Numbered from the stretch's first letter, positions 32,687 through 42,388 are shown. The stretch is 64,000 nt of DNA from Streptomyces sp. NBC_01116 (GCF_041435495.1 NZ_CP108644.1:3705501-3769500), one strand, 5' to 3'. Made by a program: numbers and translations. The notes: generated from the sequence alone by a model not told the origin.

Positions 32687-33976
32687 ATGTCACAGCCCAC
32701 CCGCCCCCGCGTGGCCATCGTCGGAGCCGGTGTCGCCGGACTCTCGGCCGCGTACCACCTGCGCGACCGCGCCCGGATCACGATCTTCGAGCGGGAGGAC
32801 CGCCTGGGCGGTCACGCCAACACGGTCGAGGTCGAGGAGAACGGCCGCACCCTCGGCATCGACACCGCCTTCGTCGTGTTCAACCGCCCCGCCTACACCA
32901 ACCTCTGCGAGTTCTTCGAGGAGCTGGGCGTCGACACGGTCGAGCACCGCGGCGCCTTCAACTTCTTCGACCTGGACAGCGGCCTGGAGTACGGGACCAA
33001 GGAGCTGGACATGAGCGAGGAGGAGGTGTCCGCCCGCTACTCCGAGGAGTTCCTGACGATCTGGCGGGAGGCGCGGCGCTTCCACACCGAGGGGCGCAAG
33101 GACTTCGTCCGCAAGAAGGCCGACATCCCCCTCGGCGAGTACCTGGACCGGGGCGGCTACAGCCAGGCGTTCCGCCACTCGTACGTGATCCTGCTGTGCT
33201 CGGCGGTCTGGTCGATCCCCGCCGAGCTGATCTGGCAGATGCCCGCCAGCACCGCCATCGCGTTCTTCATGGGGCACGACGAGGGCGGGCTCGGCGGACG
33301 CGAGGTGGACTGGCGGACGGTCGGGGGCGGTTCCATCTCCTACGTGCGCAAGGCGCTGGCCGCGATCGGCCCGGAGATCCGGTCCGGGGAGCCGGTGACC
33401 GCGATCCACCAGGACGGTGACGGAGCCACCGTGACCACCGCGAACGGGTCCGATCGGTTCGACTACGTGGTCGTCGGCGCGCACGCCGACGAGGCCCTCG
33501 CGCTGCTGGACAACCCCACCGAGCGGCAGACCGCGGTGCTCTCCACGGTGGCGTACAACGGCTCGTCGGTCATCCTGCACACCGACCCGTCCGTGGTGCC
33601 GGCCGACCGGGAGCGCTGGGAGGCGTGGAACTACGGCAAGGTCGAGGTCGACGGAGAGCCGAGGACCTATGTGGCCTACTACATGAACAAGCTGCACGGG
33701 TTCACCGCCGAGAAGGACTACTTCGTCACCCTCGACTACCCGGGCGAGGTGGACCCGGCGACCGTCATCGCCGAATTCCCCTACACCCACCCCATCATCG
33801 ACGTGGCGGTCCGCGACCTCCAGAAGGACATCTACGACGTCAATGACGGAACCCGCGTGAAGCTGTGCGGTTCCTATTTCCACGCCAAGCGCCACGGCGT
33901 GGACCAGATAGGTTCGCACGAGGCCGGATACTCCTCCGGAATGGACGTCGCGGCCCGGATCATCGGCGAACTCTGA
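32687..33976 (+). CDS. FAD-dependent oxidoreductase, amine-oxidase/COG2907-like
   Basis: The protein has 429 residues. The N-terminal Rossmann motif GAGVAGLSAAYHL (Gly13-x-Gly15-xx-Gly18) is followed by FERE and RLGGHANTVEV, the FAD-binding pattern of the flavin amine oxidase/phytoene desaturase superfamily. GIDTAFVVFN and the rest resemble the COG2907 proteins often found beside cyclopropane or modified fatty-acid genes. There is no signal peptide. It is the last gene of the block, 23 bp after the PPTase gene and just before a strong terminator. Inferred role: oxidation, isomerisation or desaturation of the lipid product. Confidence 0.8.
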   Translation: MSQPTRPRVAIVGAGVAGLSAAYHLRDRARITIFEREDRLGGHANTVEVEENGRTLGIDTAFVVFNRPAYTNLCEFFEELGVDTVEHRGAFNFFDLDSGLEYGTKELDMSEEEVSARYSEEFLTIWREARRFHTEGRKDFVRKKADIPLGEYLDRGGYSQAFRHSYVILLCSAVWSIPAELIWQMPASTAIAFFMGHDEGGLGGREVDWRTVGGGSISYVRKALAAIGPEIRSGEPVTAIHQDGDGATVTTANGSDRFDYVVVGAHADEALALLDNPTERQTAVLSTVAYNGSSVILHTDPSVVPADRERWEAWNYGKVEVDGEPRTYVAYYMNKLHGFTAEKDYFVTLDYPGEVDPATVIAEFPYTHPIIDVAVRDLQKDIYDVNDGTRVKLCGSYFHAKRHGVDQIGSHEAGYSSGMDVAARIIGEL

Positions 33977-34001
33977 CCGTCCGGCGCAATCCGGCCGGTC
34001 G

Positions 34002-34056
34002 CACGGAAAAGCGTCCCGGAGAATCCTCCAAGGATTCTCCGGGACGCTTTTCCGTG
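34002..34056. terminator. Bidirectional terminator, perfect 26-bp stem, 3-nt loop
   Basis: Arms 34002-34027 and 34031-34056 are fully complementary and include AAAA and TTTT segments, so either strand has a short U-run inside the stem. The hairpin lies between the convergent FAD oxidoreductase and SARP genes and marks the end of the main block. Confidence 0.85.
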
Positions 34057-34065
34057 CTCCTGCCC

Positions 34066-35019
34066 TCACACTCCGCCGGTGTGCAGCTCCCGGCCGCTGA
34101 GGAGGTCGGTCAGGAACCCGAGGGCCGAGCGTTCCGCGGGCCCGTCCGGCCGCTCGACGTGCCGGACCACGAACCGGTGGGGCCGGGCCCCGTCACGGCC
34201 GGCCGGCGACCGGGGCGGCGGGAACGCGACCGGTGCCCGCGCCCCCGCGCCCGCGGCGGACAGCTCGGGGGACTGCGTGCCGATCTGTTCGAGGCGGGCC
34301 CGCAGCAGCGGGGTGTGCCCGTGGGCCGCGGTGAGCCGCTGCCGGGCCTCGGTGTAGACGCCGATGGCCTCCCCGCCCCGGCCCGAGCGGCACAGGGCCA
34401 GCATCAGCTGGTCGTGGAAGCGCTCGCACAGCGGGTGGGCGACGGTGGCTTCCCGCAGCTCGGACAGGACGTCCGGGTGCCGCCCGGAGCGCAGGGCCGC
34501 GTCGAAGAGGAGCTCCAGCGCCTGCCGTCGCACGTCCTGGAGCCGTTCGGCCAGGGTCGCGCCGAGGGGCCCGTGCGGGCCTCCGCCGTCCAGGACGGGC
34601 CCGCGCCACAGCGCGAGGGCCTCGCGCAGGATCGCGTACGCCTCCTCGGGAGCCGTCCGGCACCGGCCCCGGGCCCGGGTGACGGCGAGGCAGAACCGCC
34701 CGCTGTCGGTCTCGGTCGCGGAGACCCGCAGCATGAGTCCGTCGGTCCCGGTGACCAGGCGCGCCCGGCCGCCCCTCGCCCCCTCCGCGCCCGCCAGGGT
34801 CTTCCGCAGCCCCGAGGCATGGGTGCTGAGGGCGCTGCGCGCCTGTCTCGGCGGGCGTCCGGCCCACACCTCGCGCATCAGCTCCTCCCTCGGGACGAAG
34901 GAATTCGGCCGTGCGATCAGCGCTCCGAGCAGCCTTTTCTGTTTGGGGCTGGTCAGCGGTGTCCGAAGGCGGCGCTCCTCATCGAAAAGATCGGGCGGGC
35001 CCAGAATCCTGAACTGCAT
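34066..35019 (-). CDS. SARP-family regulator (winged helix + BTAD)
   Basis: The protein has 317 residues from the ATG at 35019. This start is chosen because GGGGAGG lies 7 nt before it; two upstream in-frame Mets lack this spacing. The winged-helix DNA-binding part is about 1-95 (MQFRILGPPDLF, then LLGALIARPNSFVPREELMREVWAG) and the bacterial activator domain about 100-250. There is no ATPase extension, so it is a small ActII-ORF4-like SARP. The tail is Pro/Ala/Arg-rich. It is the second SARP of the cluster, facing the main block across a terminator. The 252-bp gap upstream holds a small GTGTG-n4-CACAC inverted repeat at 35057-35070. Confidence 0.85.
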   Translation of the reverse strand: MQFRILGPPDLFDEERRLRTPLTSPKQKRLLGALIARPNSFVPREELMREVWAGRPPRQARSALSTHASGLRKTLAGAEGARGGRARLVTGTDGLMLRVSATETDSGRFCLAVTRARGRCRTAPEEAYAILREALALWRGPVLDGGGPHGPLGATLAERLQDVRRQALELLFDAALRSGRHPDVLSELREATVAHPLCERFHDQLMLALCRSGRGGEAIGVYTEARQRLTAAHGHTPLLRARLEQIGTQSPELSAAGAGARAPVAFPPPRSPAGRDGARPHRFVVRHVERPDGPAERSALGFLTDLLSGRELHTGGV

Positions 35020-35271
35020 ACCCATGCCTCCCCACATGCGGTGAATGATGTCCGCCGTGTGCATTCACACGCGAGAAGACCATTTCCGCGCACAGGGAGA
35101 CGTGAGGGATGACCACTCACTTCGTCCCGGGCCCGCGCGACCCGTTCCCCGGAAAGCGGAGGGGATCGCGGAGGGGAGGTGAGTACCGGCCACTCAGGCG
35201 CCGGGCTCCGCCGCCGTGCTGCCATGGAGGGCCGGACGCCGCACGGCTGCCCGGAGCCCACCGCCGGGGCG

Positions 35272-35922
35272 TCAGCTGCGGTGGCGGACCGTCGACTCGG
35301 CCTCCTGCGCGAGCCGGCGCAGGGCCAACAGCGCGGGCTCCAGCAGAACGGTCAGCAGCACGGCGCGCTCCGCCTTCTCCAGCGGGTCGTCCGGCCCCTG
35401 GAGCTGGTCCAGGTCGAGCGTCGCCGTCTGCTCGGCCAGGGCCGCGTAGGGCAGCAGCGCGCGCCAGCCGTAGTCCATACCGAGGGAGTTGAGCGTATGC
35501 AGGGTCTGGGTGATGGTCTCCCGGGCGGGGTTGTGCTCGGAGACGGTCCATCCCATCTCCGCGATCAGCGCGTCGACCTCGCGGACGCCACCGTCCGTCG
35601 CGTCGCCCGCCGCGCCATCGGCCGCCCCGTCCGCCGCGCCCTCCTCGGCGGGCGGCCGGATGCCGAAGACCAGGCCCAGCAGCTCGTGCGTGTCGGCCTC
35701 GCCCTCGTTGACGACGTCGAGGACGTCCTTGGCCGCGCTCACGGTCAGCCCCCGCACGCCTGTGAGAGCCCGGATCAGCCGCAGCCGGCGCACATGGACC
35801 TCGCCGTACTCCGCCTGGGTCGCGGCTGTGGCGCGCCCCGGCGGCAGGAGCCCTTCCCGCAGGTAGTACTTGATCGTCGCGGTGGCCACACCGCTGCGGC
35901 GGCTCAGCTCAGAAATTCTCAC
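35272..35922 (-). CDS. MerR-family transcriptional regulator
   Basis: The protein has 216 residues. MRISELSRRSGVATATIKYYLREGLLPPGR is the MerR winged helix-turn-helix with wing residues, followed by the long dimer helix (to about 75). A low-complexity GAADGAADGAAGDATDGG linker near 98-115 precedes a helical C-terminal domain with no Cys cluster, so a drug or metabolite sensor is more likely than a metal sensor. It is divergent from the gene at 36007. Between them, 23 nt before its own start, is a 21-bp palindrome that probably serves as its operator. Confidence 0.8.
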   Translation of the reverse strand: MRISELSRRSGVATATIKYYLREGLLPPGRATAATQAEYGEVHVRRLRLIRALTGVRGLTVSAAKDVLDVVNEGEADTHELLGLVFGIRPPAEEGAADGAADGAAGDATDGGVREVDALIAEMGWTVSEHNPARETITQTLHTLNSLGMDYGWRALLPYAALAEQTATLDLDQLQGPDDPLEKAERAVLLTVLLEPALLALRRLAQEAESTVRHRS

Positions 35923-35945
35923 GCGGACTCAGCTCCCACTGGCGA

Positions 35946-35966
35946 TTAGGCAGTGCCACTGTCTAA
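35946..35966. promoter_or_regulatory. 21-bp palindromic operator, TTAGGCAGTG-n-CACTGTCTAA
   Basis: The palindrome is perfect except for one position. It lies between the divergent MerR gene and the 36007 gene and overlaps a TAATAT -10-like box (35964-35969), as MerR operators do. Half of it is repeated exactly before the MFS exporter (7324-7335). Confidence 0.6.
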
Positions 35967-36006
35967 TATAGATACTGCCACTCACCAACTGTGATGCGAG
36001 GATACC

Positions 36007-36429
36007 GTGCCGACTCTTCCCTGGACGACGCCGAACCCGGCCCGGCCCGACACCACCGCCTTCGTGATGGCTTCACGCCTGGAGGTGAAGTCCGGCAAGC
36101 ACACCCCGCGGTTCTTCCTGAAGTCGCTCTCCGCCTGGGGCCAGGTGCGCAAGGCGCCGGGAGCCCTCGGAGCCTCCCTGGAGGCCCAGCTGCTGAAGGG
36201 CGTCTTCTACACGCTCTCCGCCTGGGAGGACAAGGACGCGCTCTACACCTACGCGCGGACGGAGCCCCACAAGAGCGTCATGACCGGACTGCGCTCCGTG
36301 ATGGGCGCGTCGACGTTCACCTTCTGGGAGGTGCCGGTGTCCCAGCTGCCGATCACCTGGGAGGACGCCAAGCGGCGCATCGAGGCGCAGGAGCGCGAGG
36401 ACGCGGCACAGGGCGGCCAGGGCCGCTGA
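36007..36429 (+). CDS. Small conserved protein, DUF3291/monooxygenase-like (ABM fold?)
   Basis: The protein has 140 residues. The pattern TTAFVMASRLEVKS, then FYTLSAWEDKDALYTYART and HKSVM resembles dimeric alpha-beta barrel proteins (DUF3291, spheroidene monooxygenase-like), where a W/D-containing strand-helix is typical. No catalytic residues can be assigned. The gene stands alone behind a MerR-type operator, so it is probably the main target of the divergent MerR regulator. It is the last gene I assign to the accessory region, and its link to the product pathway is uncertain. Confidence 0.6.
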   Translation: MPTLPWTTPNPARPDTTAFVMASRLEVKSGKHTPRFFLKSLSAWGQVRKAPGALGASLEAQLLKGVFYTLSAWEDKDALYTYARTEPHKSVMTGLRSVMGASTFTFWEVPVSQLPITWEDAKRRIEAQEREDAAQGGQGR

Positions 36430-36440
36430 CCCAAGAACCC

Positions 36441-36470
36441 CGGTCCAGGGCCTCCCCCGTCCCTGGACCG
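36441..36470. terminator. Bidirectional terminator, perfect 10-bp stem, 10-nt loop
   Basis: CGGTCCAGGG (36441-36450) pairs with CCCTGGACCG (36461-36470) in the 45-bp gap between convergent genes. Confidence 0.65.
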
Positions 36471-36474
36471 GACC

Positions 36475-37005
36475 TCAGCCCCGCTTCTGCCGCTTGCGGC
36501 CGGAGGCCCTGCGGGCCGCCGGGTTGCCGGTGCGGGTCGAGCGGCGCTTCTCGAACTGGGCACGGGCCGTCTCGTACTCGGTGCGGCGCAGCTTCTCGCC
36601 CGGGGCCTCGGTGAGCGAGCGGACGAAGTAGGCGAGGAGCGAGCCGATGAAGCCGATCGACTTCAGTCCGCGCAGGGATTCCTCGCGGGCCGGGTCCTTC
36701 GGGCGGGCGCCGAAGCCCTCCCAGGTCTTCCGGAACGCGATGGCGCTGCAGATGGAGAACATGCCGATCACCAGCATCCCGACGAGACCGCCGACCTCCG
36801 CGATCTCCAGCCCCTCGTAGGCGAAGCGCAGGAGGAAGCAGGCGGCCACGGCCGCGGCCAGCGATCCGACGGCGACGCCGACGCGCCGGAGGCCGTAACC
36901 GCCGTCGTGGTCGACCCAGGTCGTGCCGAAGAAGCGGATGGGCTCGGGCCGCGGGCCCGGGGCCGTGGCGGGCGGGGTGCCGGGGGCTGCGCTGTTCTCG
37001 CTCAC
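36475..37005 (-). CDS. Conserved integral membrane protein of unknown function
   Basis: The protein has 176 residues. A Pro-rich cytosolic N-terminus (about 1-40) is followed by two clear hydrophobic segments (about 42-65 and 70-90), a weaker third (about 113-130) and a very basic tail (RRSTRTGNPAARRASGRKRQKRG region). I do not recognise a named family; it looks like the small membrane proteins common in Streptomyces core DNA. It is convergent with the 36007 gene. Confidence 0.65.
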   Translation of the reverse strand: MSENSAAPGTPPATAPGPRPEPIRFFGTTWVDHDGGYGLRRVGVAVGSLAAAVAACFLLRFAYEGLEIAEVGGLVGMLVIGMFSICSAIAFRKTWEGFGARPKDPAREESLRGLKSIGFIGSLLAYFVRSLTEAPGEKLRRTEYETARAQFEKRRSTRTGNPAARRASGRKRQKRG

Positions 37006-37049
37006 GAGGTCGATTATCCCCGCTGCCCCCGGGTGCCCGGGCGATGCCG

Positions 37050-37406
37050 TCAGTCGCAGCGCGGTGCGATGTAGCCGTCACGCCCCGTGTAGACGTAGAC
37101 GTCCGCGACGAACTGGCCGTTGGCGATGTTGTCCCAGAGGTTCGACGTGCCGTAGGGGCCGGTGACCGTCTCCCCCGGCTTCTGGCAGTAGATCGGGATC
37201 TTCTGTCCGAGCGGCATGGTCCGGACGATGCGGTAGCTGGTGCCGGGTCCGGTGCGGACGTTGACCCGGTAGCCCGGGGCGATCGGGTAGCGGGTGCCGG
37301 AGGCGGTGGTCTCCACCTTCAGCCCGGTCTCCGCCGCGGCCGTCGCCCCTGCCGCCCCGTCCGCCTCGTCGCGTGTGGGCTCTGCGGTCTGCTCTTCAAC
37401 ACCCAT
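37050..37406 (-). CDS. SH3-like domain protein
   Basis: The protein has 118 residues from the ATG at 37406, chosen because GGGGGAG lies about 6 nt upstream. An Ala/Glu-rich N-terminus (about 1-35) has no signal peptide. A bacterial SH3-like module follows: YRVNVRTGPGTSYRIVRTMPLGQKI, with two Cys (YCQK and the penultimate Cys) possibly forming a disulfide. Such modules bind cell-wall or protein partners. The partner is unknown. Confidence 0.65.
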   Translation of the reverse strand: MGVEEQTAEPTRDEADGAAGATAAAETGLKVETTASGTRYPIAPGYRVNVRTGPGTSYRIVRTMPLGQKIPIYCQKPGETVTGPYGTSNLWDNIANGQFVADVYVYTGRDGYIAPRCD

Positions 37407-37538
37407 GTGGGTCTCCCCCGTTGAGAATCGCGTACGCGAGGCGCGTACGACGCGCAGGCTAGCAAGCTCCGTGCCTCGCGCACGCACCATCGACTAGGCT
37501 CCGTGCGTCGCATGCGCACGAACACACGGGGGTGGGCG

Positions 37539-39716
37539 ATGCCGCCGCTGCGAGAGCCCGGAGCACATCCGGAAGCGGAGTTCCCGCGTTACGCCGGCGC
37601 CTACCGCCTCGAAGCCCGTCTCGGCTCGGGCGGCATGGGTGTCGTGCATCTGGCGCGCTCGGCCTCGGGGATGCAGCTCGCGGTGAAGGTGGTGCACGCG
37701 CCGTACGCGGCGGATCCCGAGTTCCGGGCGCGGTTCCGGCAGGAGGTGGCGGCCGCGCGGCGGGTGAGCGGGGCCTTCACCGCGCCCGTCGTCGACGCCG
37801 ATCCGGAGGCCGGCCGGCCCTGGATGGCCACCCTCTACGTTCCCGGGCCCACGCTCGCCGAGCAGGTGAGGCGGAGCGGCCCGATGGCCCCCGCCGAGCT
37901 GCGCAGGCTGACCGCGGGGCTCGCCGAGGCGCTGCGGGACATCCACCGGGCGGGCGTGATCCACCGCGATCTGAAGCCGAGCAACGTGCTGCTGACCGAC
38001 GGTGGCCCCAAGGTCATCGACTTCGGGATCTCCCGGCCGTACGACAGCGATCTGCGCACCGAGACGGGCAAGCTGATCGGCTCGCCGCCCTACATGGCGC
38101 CCGAGCAGTTCCAGCGGCCGCGCGAGGTCGGGCCGCCTGCCGACGTGTTCGCGCTGGGGGCCGTGATCGTCCACGCGGCGACGGGCCGGGGGCCGTTCGA
38201 CTCGGACAGCCCGTACATCGTGGCGTACCAGGTGGTGCACGACCAGCCGGACCTCGGCGGGGTGCCGGAGGAGCTCGCGCCCCTGGTCGCCCGGTGCCTG
38301 GCGAAGGACCCGGCCGAGCGGCCCACCCCGGGCGAGGTGATGGAGGCGCTGCTGCCCCCGTCGTACGAGGCCGACGCGTTCATACCGGCGCAGCGGCGCC
38401 GGGCGGTGGTCGCGGCGGCGGTGCCGTCGCCGAAGGAGCGGGACGGTTCGGAGGCGGACACGCATGTGGGCGCCGCGCCCGTGGCCCGGCGCCGACGGCT
38501 GCCGCGCGTCCGGCTGGTCGTGGCGGCGGCGCTGCTCCTGCTGGTGACGGGGGCGGGCGCCGGGGCGTACGCCGTGTGGGGCGGCGGGGTTACGGACCCG
38601 AGCCGCCCGGAGCCGGAACGCGCGGGCGCCGGGGGCGGTGGGGGCGACGACGCCGTCACCCCGTGGCGTACGGCGTTGCGGGCCCCCGGCAGCTCCACGC
38701 CCGTCTGTTCCACCGCCGGGTCGGGAGGGGCGCTGTACTGCTCGGCGGCCGGGGCCGGTACGGCCAGGATCGATCCGGCGGACGGGAGCGTGCTGTGGTC
38801 GGCCCGGACCTCCTCCTCGCGGACCACCGCCCACGCCCCGATCGTCTCGGGCGGGGTCGTGCTGTCCGCGGGCCCGGACGGGGAGCTGCGCGCGTTCGAC
38901 CCGGTGAAGGGCACCGCCGTCCGGGACACCGCGCTGTCCGCGAGCCCCGGCGGCGCGTTCCCGGCGGGCGACACCCTGCTGACCGTGGCGGACGACGGCA
39001 CGGTGACGGCGCTGGACGGGGCGAGCGGGACGACCCGCTGGGCGGGGTCGCCGGCGGGCCACACCCGGCCCGACTTCGCCCTGTACGACGGGGCTTCCGG
39101 GCTCGCCTACGCCTTCGAGCAGACGTCCTCCGGCGCGTCGACGCTGGTCACGGCGGTGGACGCCGCGAGCGGCCGGACCTCCTGGCAGCGGAGGCTGGAC
39201 GGGGCCCTCACCCCGGTCGGCACGGCGGGGGCCGGGGAGCTGGTGCTGACGGCGATGAACGGGAACTCGGACGTCACCGAGCTGGTCCGGTACGCGCCCG
39301 GGACCGGCCGGTCGGCCCGGGTCCCGCTGCCCTTCGCCCTGGACGGGCCGCAGGTGGCCATGGCCGGGGACGTCGCGTACCTGCTGGCGCGGGGCGGGTC
39401 GCTGCTCGCGTTCGACACCGCGGCGGGCGGTGCCGAGGCCGAGCTGTGGCGGCTGGAGACCGGGGTCGGGCGGGCCTCCGCCCCGGTGCTCGGGGAGGGC
39501 GGGCACCTGTACTTCTCCGCCGCGGACGGGCGGCTGCTGGCCGTCGACACGGACCGGGGTGCGCTGGTGGGGCAGACCCGGACCCGGATGAGCGGCGGGA
39601 AGCTCGCCTACGCCTCCGACCTGCCCGCCCCGGTCACGGCGGGGCGGACGGTCGTGGGGACGGCGCCGGACGGGTCGGTCTTCGCGGTGGACGGGGCGGA
39701 CCCGGGCGCCTGGTGA
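37539..39716 (+). CDS. Membrane Ser/Thr protein kinase with extracellular PQQ-repeat sensor
   Basis: The protein has 725 residues from the ATG after GGGGGTGGGCG. The Hanks-type kinase domain is about 20-270, with Gly-rich GSGGMG, Lys50, HRD Asp144 and DFG Asp161. After a basic linker, a single TM helix lies at about 323-347. Residues about 375-725 form repeated beta-propeller blades of PQQ type (DPADGSVLW, FDPVKGTAV, LDGASGTTRW and others). The topology is a cytosolic kinase with an external sensor, as in PknD-like receptors. It is monocistronic, facing ilvD, and conserved at this position in Streptomyces chromosomes as far as I recall. Confidence 0.88.
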   Translation: MPPLREPGAHPEAEFPRYAGAYRLEARLGSGGMGVVHLARSASGMQLAVKVVHAPYAADPEFRARFRQEVAAARRVSGAFTAPVVDADPEAGRPWMATLYVPGPTLAEQVRRSGPMAPAELRRLTAGLAEALRDIHRAGVIHRDLKPSNVLLTDGGPKVIDFGISRPYDSDLRTETGKLIGSPPYMAPEQFQRPREVGPPADVFALGAVIVHAATGRGPFDSDSPYIVAYQVVHDQPDLGGVPEELAPLVARCLAKDPAERPTPGEVMEALLPPSYEADAFIPAQRRRAVVAAAVPSPKERDGSEADTHVGAAPVARRRRLPRVRLVVAAALLLLVTGAGAGAYAVWGGGVTDPSRPEPERAGAGGGGGDDAVTPWRTALRAPGSSTPVCSTAGSGGALYCSAAGAGTARIDPADGSVLWSARTSSSRTTAHAPIVSGGVVLSAGPDGELRAFDPVKGTAVRDTALSASPGGAFPAGDTLLTVADDGTVTALDGASGTTRWAGSPAGHTRPDFALYDGASGLAYAFEQTSSGASTLVTAVDAASGRTSWQRRLDGALTPVGTAGAGELVLTAMNGNSDVTELVRYAPGTGRSARVPLPFALDGPQVAMAGDVAYLLARGGSLLAFDTAAGGAEAELWRLETGVGRASAPVLGEGGHLYFSAADGRLLAVDTDRGALVGQTRTRMSGGKLAYASDLPAPVTAGRTVVGTAPDGSVFAVDGADPGAW

Positions 39717-39720
39717 GGGC

Positions 39721-39738
39721 CCGGGGCTCCGCCCCCGG
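39721..39738. terminator. GC-rich hairpin terminator CCGGGG/CCCCGG
   Basis: A 6-bp stem with a 6-nt loop lies in the 31-bp gap between the convergent kinase and ilvD genes. The GGGGCTCCGCCCC core is a common Streptomyces terminator form. Confidence 0.5.
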
Positions 39739-39747
39739 ATACCGGCG

Positions 39748-41598
39748 TCAGCCCAGCTTCGAGACGTCCCGGACCGCGCCGCGGTCCGCGCTCGTCGCCA
39801 TCGCCGCGTAGGCGCGCAGTGCGGCCGAGACCTTGCGGTCGCGGTTCTTCGGCGCGTACACGCCGTTGAGCGCCTCGCGGCGGGTGGCCAGCTCGGCGTC
39901 GTCGACGAGCAGTTCGATGGAGCGGTTCGGGATGTCGATCCGGATCCGGTCACCGTCCTCGACGAGCGCGATGGTGCCGCCGGAGGCCGCCTCGGGCGAG
40001 GCGTGGCCGATGGAGAGGCCCGACGTGCCGCCGGAGAAGCGGCCGTCGGTGACCAGCGCGCAGACCTTGCCCAGGCCCCGGCCCTTGAGGAAGGAGGTGG
40101 GGTAGAGCATCTCCTGCATGCCGGGGCCGCCGCGCGGGCCCTCGTAACGGATGACGACGACGTCGCCCGGCTCGATCTCCTTGCGGAGGATCTTGTCGAC
40201 GGCCTCGTCCTGCGACTCGCAGACGACGGCCGGGCCCTCGAAGGTCCAGATCGACTCGTCGACGCCGGCGGTCTTCACGACGCACCCGTCCACGGCAAGG
40301 TTGCCCTTGAGGACGGCGAGGCCGCCGTCCTTGGAGTAGGCGTGCTCGACGTCGCGGATGCAGCCGCCCGCCGCGTCCAGGTCGAGGGTGTCCCACCGCT
40401 CGGACTGCGAGAAGGCGGTCGCGGAGCGGACGCAGCCGGGGGCGGCGTGCCACAGCTCGACGGCCTCGGGGGACGGGGAGCCGCCGCGGACGTCCCAGTT
40501 CTTCAGCCACTCGGCCAGGGTGTCGGAGTGCACCGCGTGCACGTCCTCGTTGAGCAGACCGCCGCGGTGCAGCTCGCCGATGAGGGCGGGGATGCCGCCG
40601 GCCCGGTGGACGTCCTCCATGTAGTACGTGCCGCCGGGGGCGACGTTCGGGGCGACCTTGGAGAGGCAGGGGACCCGGCGCGAGACCTCGTTGATGTCGT
40701 CGAGGCCGTACGCCAGCTCCGCTTCCTCGGCGGCGGCCAGCAGGTGCAGGATCGTGTTGGTCGAGCCGCCCATGGCGATGTCCAGCGCCATCGCGTTGTC
40801 GAACGCGGCGCGGGTGCCGATGGCGCGCGGCAGGACGGTCTCGTCGTCCTGCTCGTAGTAGCGCTTGGTGATCTCGACGACCGTGCGGCCGGCGTCCTCG
40901 TACAGCGCCCGGCGGGCGGTGTGCGTGGCGAGGACGGAGCCGTTGCCCGGGAGGGAGAGGCCGAGGACCTCGGTCAGGCAGTTCATCGAGTTGGCGGTGA
41001 ACATGCCGGAACAGCTGCCGCAGGTGGGGCAGGCGTTCTCCTCGATGCGGAGCATGTCCTCGTCGGAGACGGACTCGTCGACCGCGTCGCTGATCGCGTT
41101 GACCAGGTCGAGTTTTCGGACCGTGCCGTCGACGAGGGTGGCCTTGCCGGCCTCCATCGGGCCGCCGGAGACGAAGACGGTCGGGATGTTGAGGCGCATG
41201 GCGGCCATCAGCATGCCCGGGGTGATCTTGTCGCAGTTGGAGATGCAGATCAGCGCGTCCGCGCAGTGCGCCTCGACCATGTACTCCACGGAGTCGGCGA
41301 TCAGGTCGCGGGAGGGCAGGCTGTAGAGCATGCCGCCGTGGCCCATCGCGATGCCGTCGTCCACGGCGATGGTGTTGAACTCGCGCGGGACCGCGCCCGC
41401 CGCCAGGATCGCCTCGGAGACGATCCGGCCGACCGGGGCGAGGTGGGTGTGGCCGGGGACGAACTCGGTGAACGAGTTGGCGACCGCGATGATCGGCTTG
41501 CCGATGTCCGCGCTCGCTACGCCCGACGCGCGCATAAGGGCGCGCGCGCCCGCCATGTTGCGTCCGTGGGTGACCGTGCGGGACCTCAGCTGCGGCAT
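39748..41598 (-). CDS. ilvD: Dihydroxy-acid dehydratase
   Basis: The protein has 616 residues, the usual length. Iron-sulfur cluster ligands are visible in [12 protein letters not shown] and [18 protein letters not shown], and GRFSGGTSG with IGHASPEAA is the conserved C-terminal active-site block. It dehydrates 2,3-dihydroxy-isovalerate and 2,3-dihydroxy-3-methylvalerate in valine and isoleucine synthesis in the cytosol. The N-terminus [21 protein letters not shown] is canonical. It is monocistronic, in conserved core DNA. Confidence 0.97.
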   Translation of the reverse strand: MPQLRSRTVTHGRNMAGARALMRASGVASADIGKPIIAVANSFTEFVPGHTHLAPVGRIVSEAILAAGAVPREFNTIAVDDGIAMGHGGMLYSLPSRDLIADSVEYMVEAHCADALICISNCDKITPGMLMAAMRLNIPTVFVSGGPMEAGKATLVDGTVRKLDLVNAISDAVDESVSDEDMLRIEENACPTCGSCSGMFTANSMNCLTEVLGLSLPGNGSVLATHTARRALYEDAGRTVVEITKRYYEQDDETVLPRAIGTRAAFDNAMALDIAMGGSTNTILHLLAAAEEAELAYGLDDINEVSRRVPCLSKVAPNVAPGGTYYMEDVHRAGGIPALIGELHRGGLLNEDVHAVHSDTLAEWLKNWDVRGGSPSPEAVELWHAAPGCVRSATAFSQSERWDTLDLDAAGGCIRDVEHAYSKDGGLAVLKGNLAVDGCVVKTAGVDESIWTFEGPAVVCESQDEAVDKILRKEIEPGDVVVIRYEGPRGGPGMQEMLYPTSFLKGRGLGKVCALVTDGRFSGGTSGLSIGHASPEAASGGTIALVEDGDRIRIDIPNRSIELLVDDAELATRREALNGVYAPKNRDRKVSAALRAYAAMATSADRGAVRDVSKLG

Positions 41599-41743
41599 TG
41601 TCGCTCGCTCCTTCGGCAGGGGGACTGCCTACGACAGTTGAAGAGAAGACTGCCTTCGAGCGTACGCCCCGGATCCAAGATCTGGACAGCCCGTCCGGAA
41701 TGCGGGACGCGACGACCGGTGGGTGGTCGGCCCCCGCCGGGGT

Positions 41744-42384
41744 TCAGCGCTCGCCCAAGTATCGCTGGAGCGTGGGGGCGACCATCGCCACGATGTCCTC
41801 CGGGTCGGCGGAGGCGAGCGGCTCGGCGCGGATCATGTACCGGAGCGTCGCGATGCCGATCATGTGCGAGGCGGCCAGCTCGGCGCGGAACGTCGCGTCC
41901 GGAACGTCCAGTTCCGCCGCGATCCGCTCCAGCAGCCGCCGCAGGACGAACTCGCGCAGCACCTTCGCCGCCGCCTCGTGGGTCAGCGCGGAGCGCAGGA
42001 TCGCCAGCAGGGGGGAGCGGGTGGCCGGGTCCTCCCACACCGAGAGGAAGAAGCGCGCCAGCCGCTCCCCCAGCCCCTCCGGCGGGCCGCCGAGCACGGT
42101 GTGGACGACCAGGGCCGGTTCGAAGGTGACCTCGACGGCGGCGGCGAAGACCTCGTCCTTGGTGCCGAAGTAGTGGTGCACGAGGGCCGCGTCGACCCCG
42201 GCGGCCCTGGCGATGCCCCGGATCGACGTCCTGTCGTAGCCGCGTTCGGCGAACTCCGTACGGGCCGCCTCCAGGATGCGCGTACGGGCGTCGGGGCCCT
42301 CGGCCGCGGCCTTGCGGGAGGGGCGGCCCCGGCGGCGCGGGGCGGAAGCGTCCTCGGTCACGGGCGGGCGGCCGGGCTCCCCGG

Positions 42385-42388
<4 letters not shown>
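41744..42388 (-). CDS. TetR-family transcriptional regulator
   Basis: The protein has 214 residues from the GTG at 42388, which overlaps the stop of the upstream sugar-isomerase-like gene (GTGA); a second GTG at 42361 is possible. The helix-turn-helix lies at about 30-75 ([37 protein letters not shown]), which is textbook TetR. The C-terminal domain is helical and of the TetR_C type. Translational coupling links it to the TIM-barrel protein. Its target is unknown. Confidence 0.88.
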
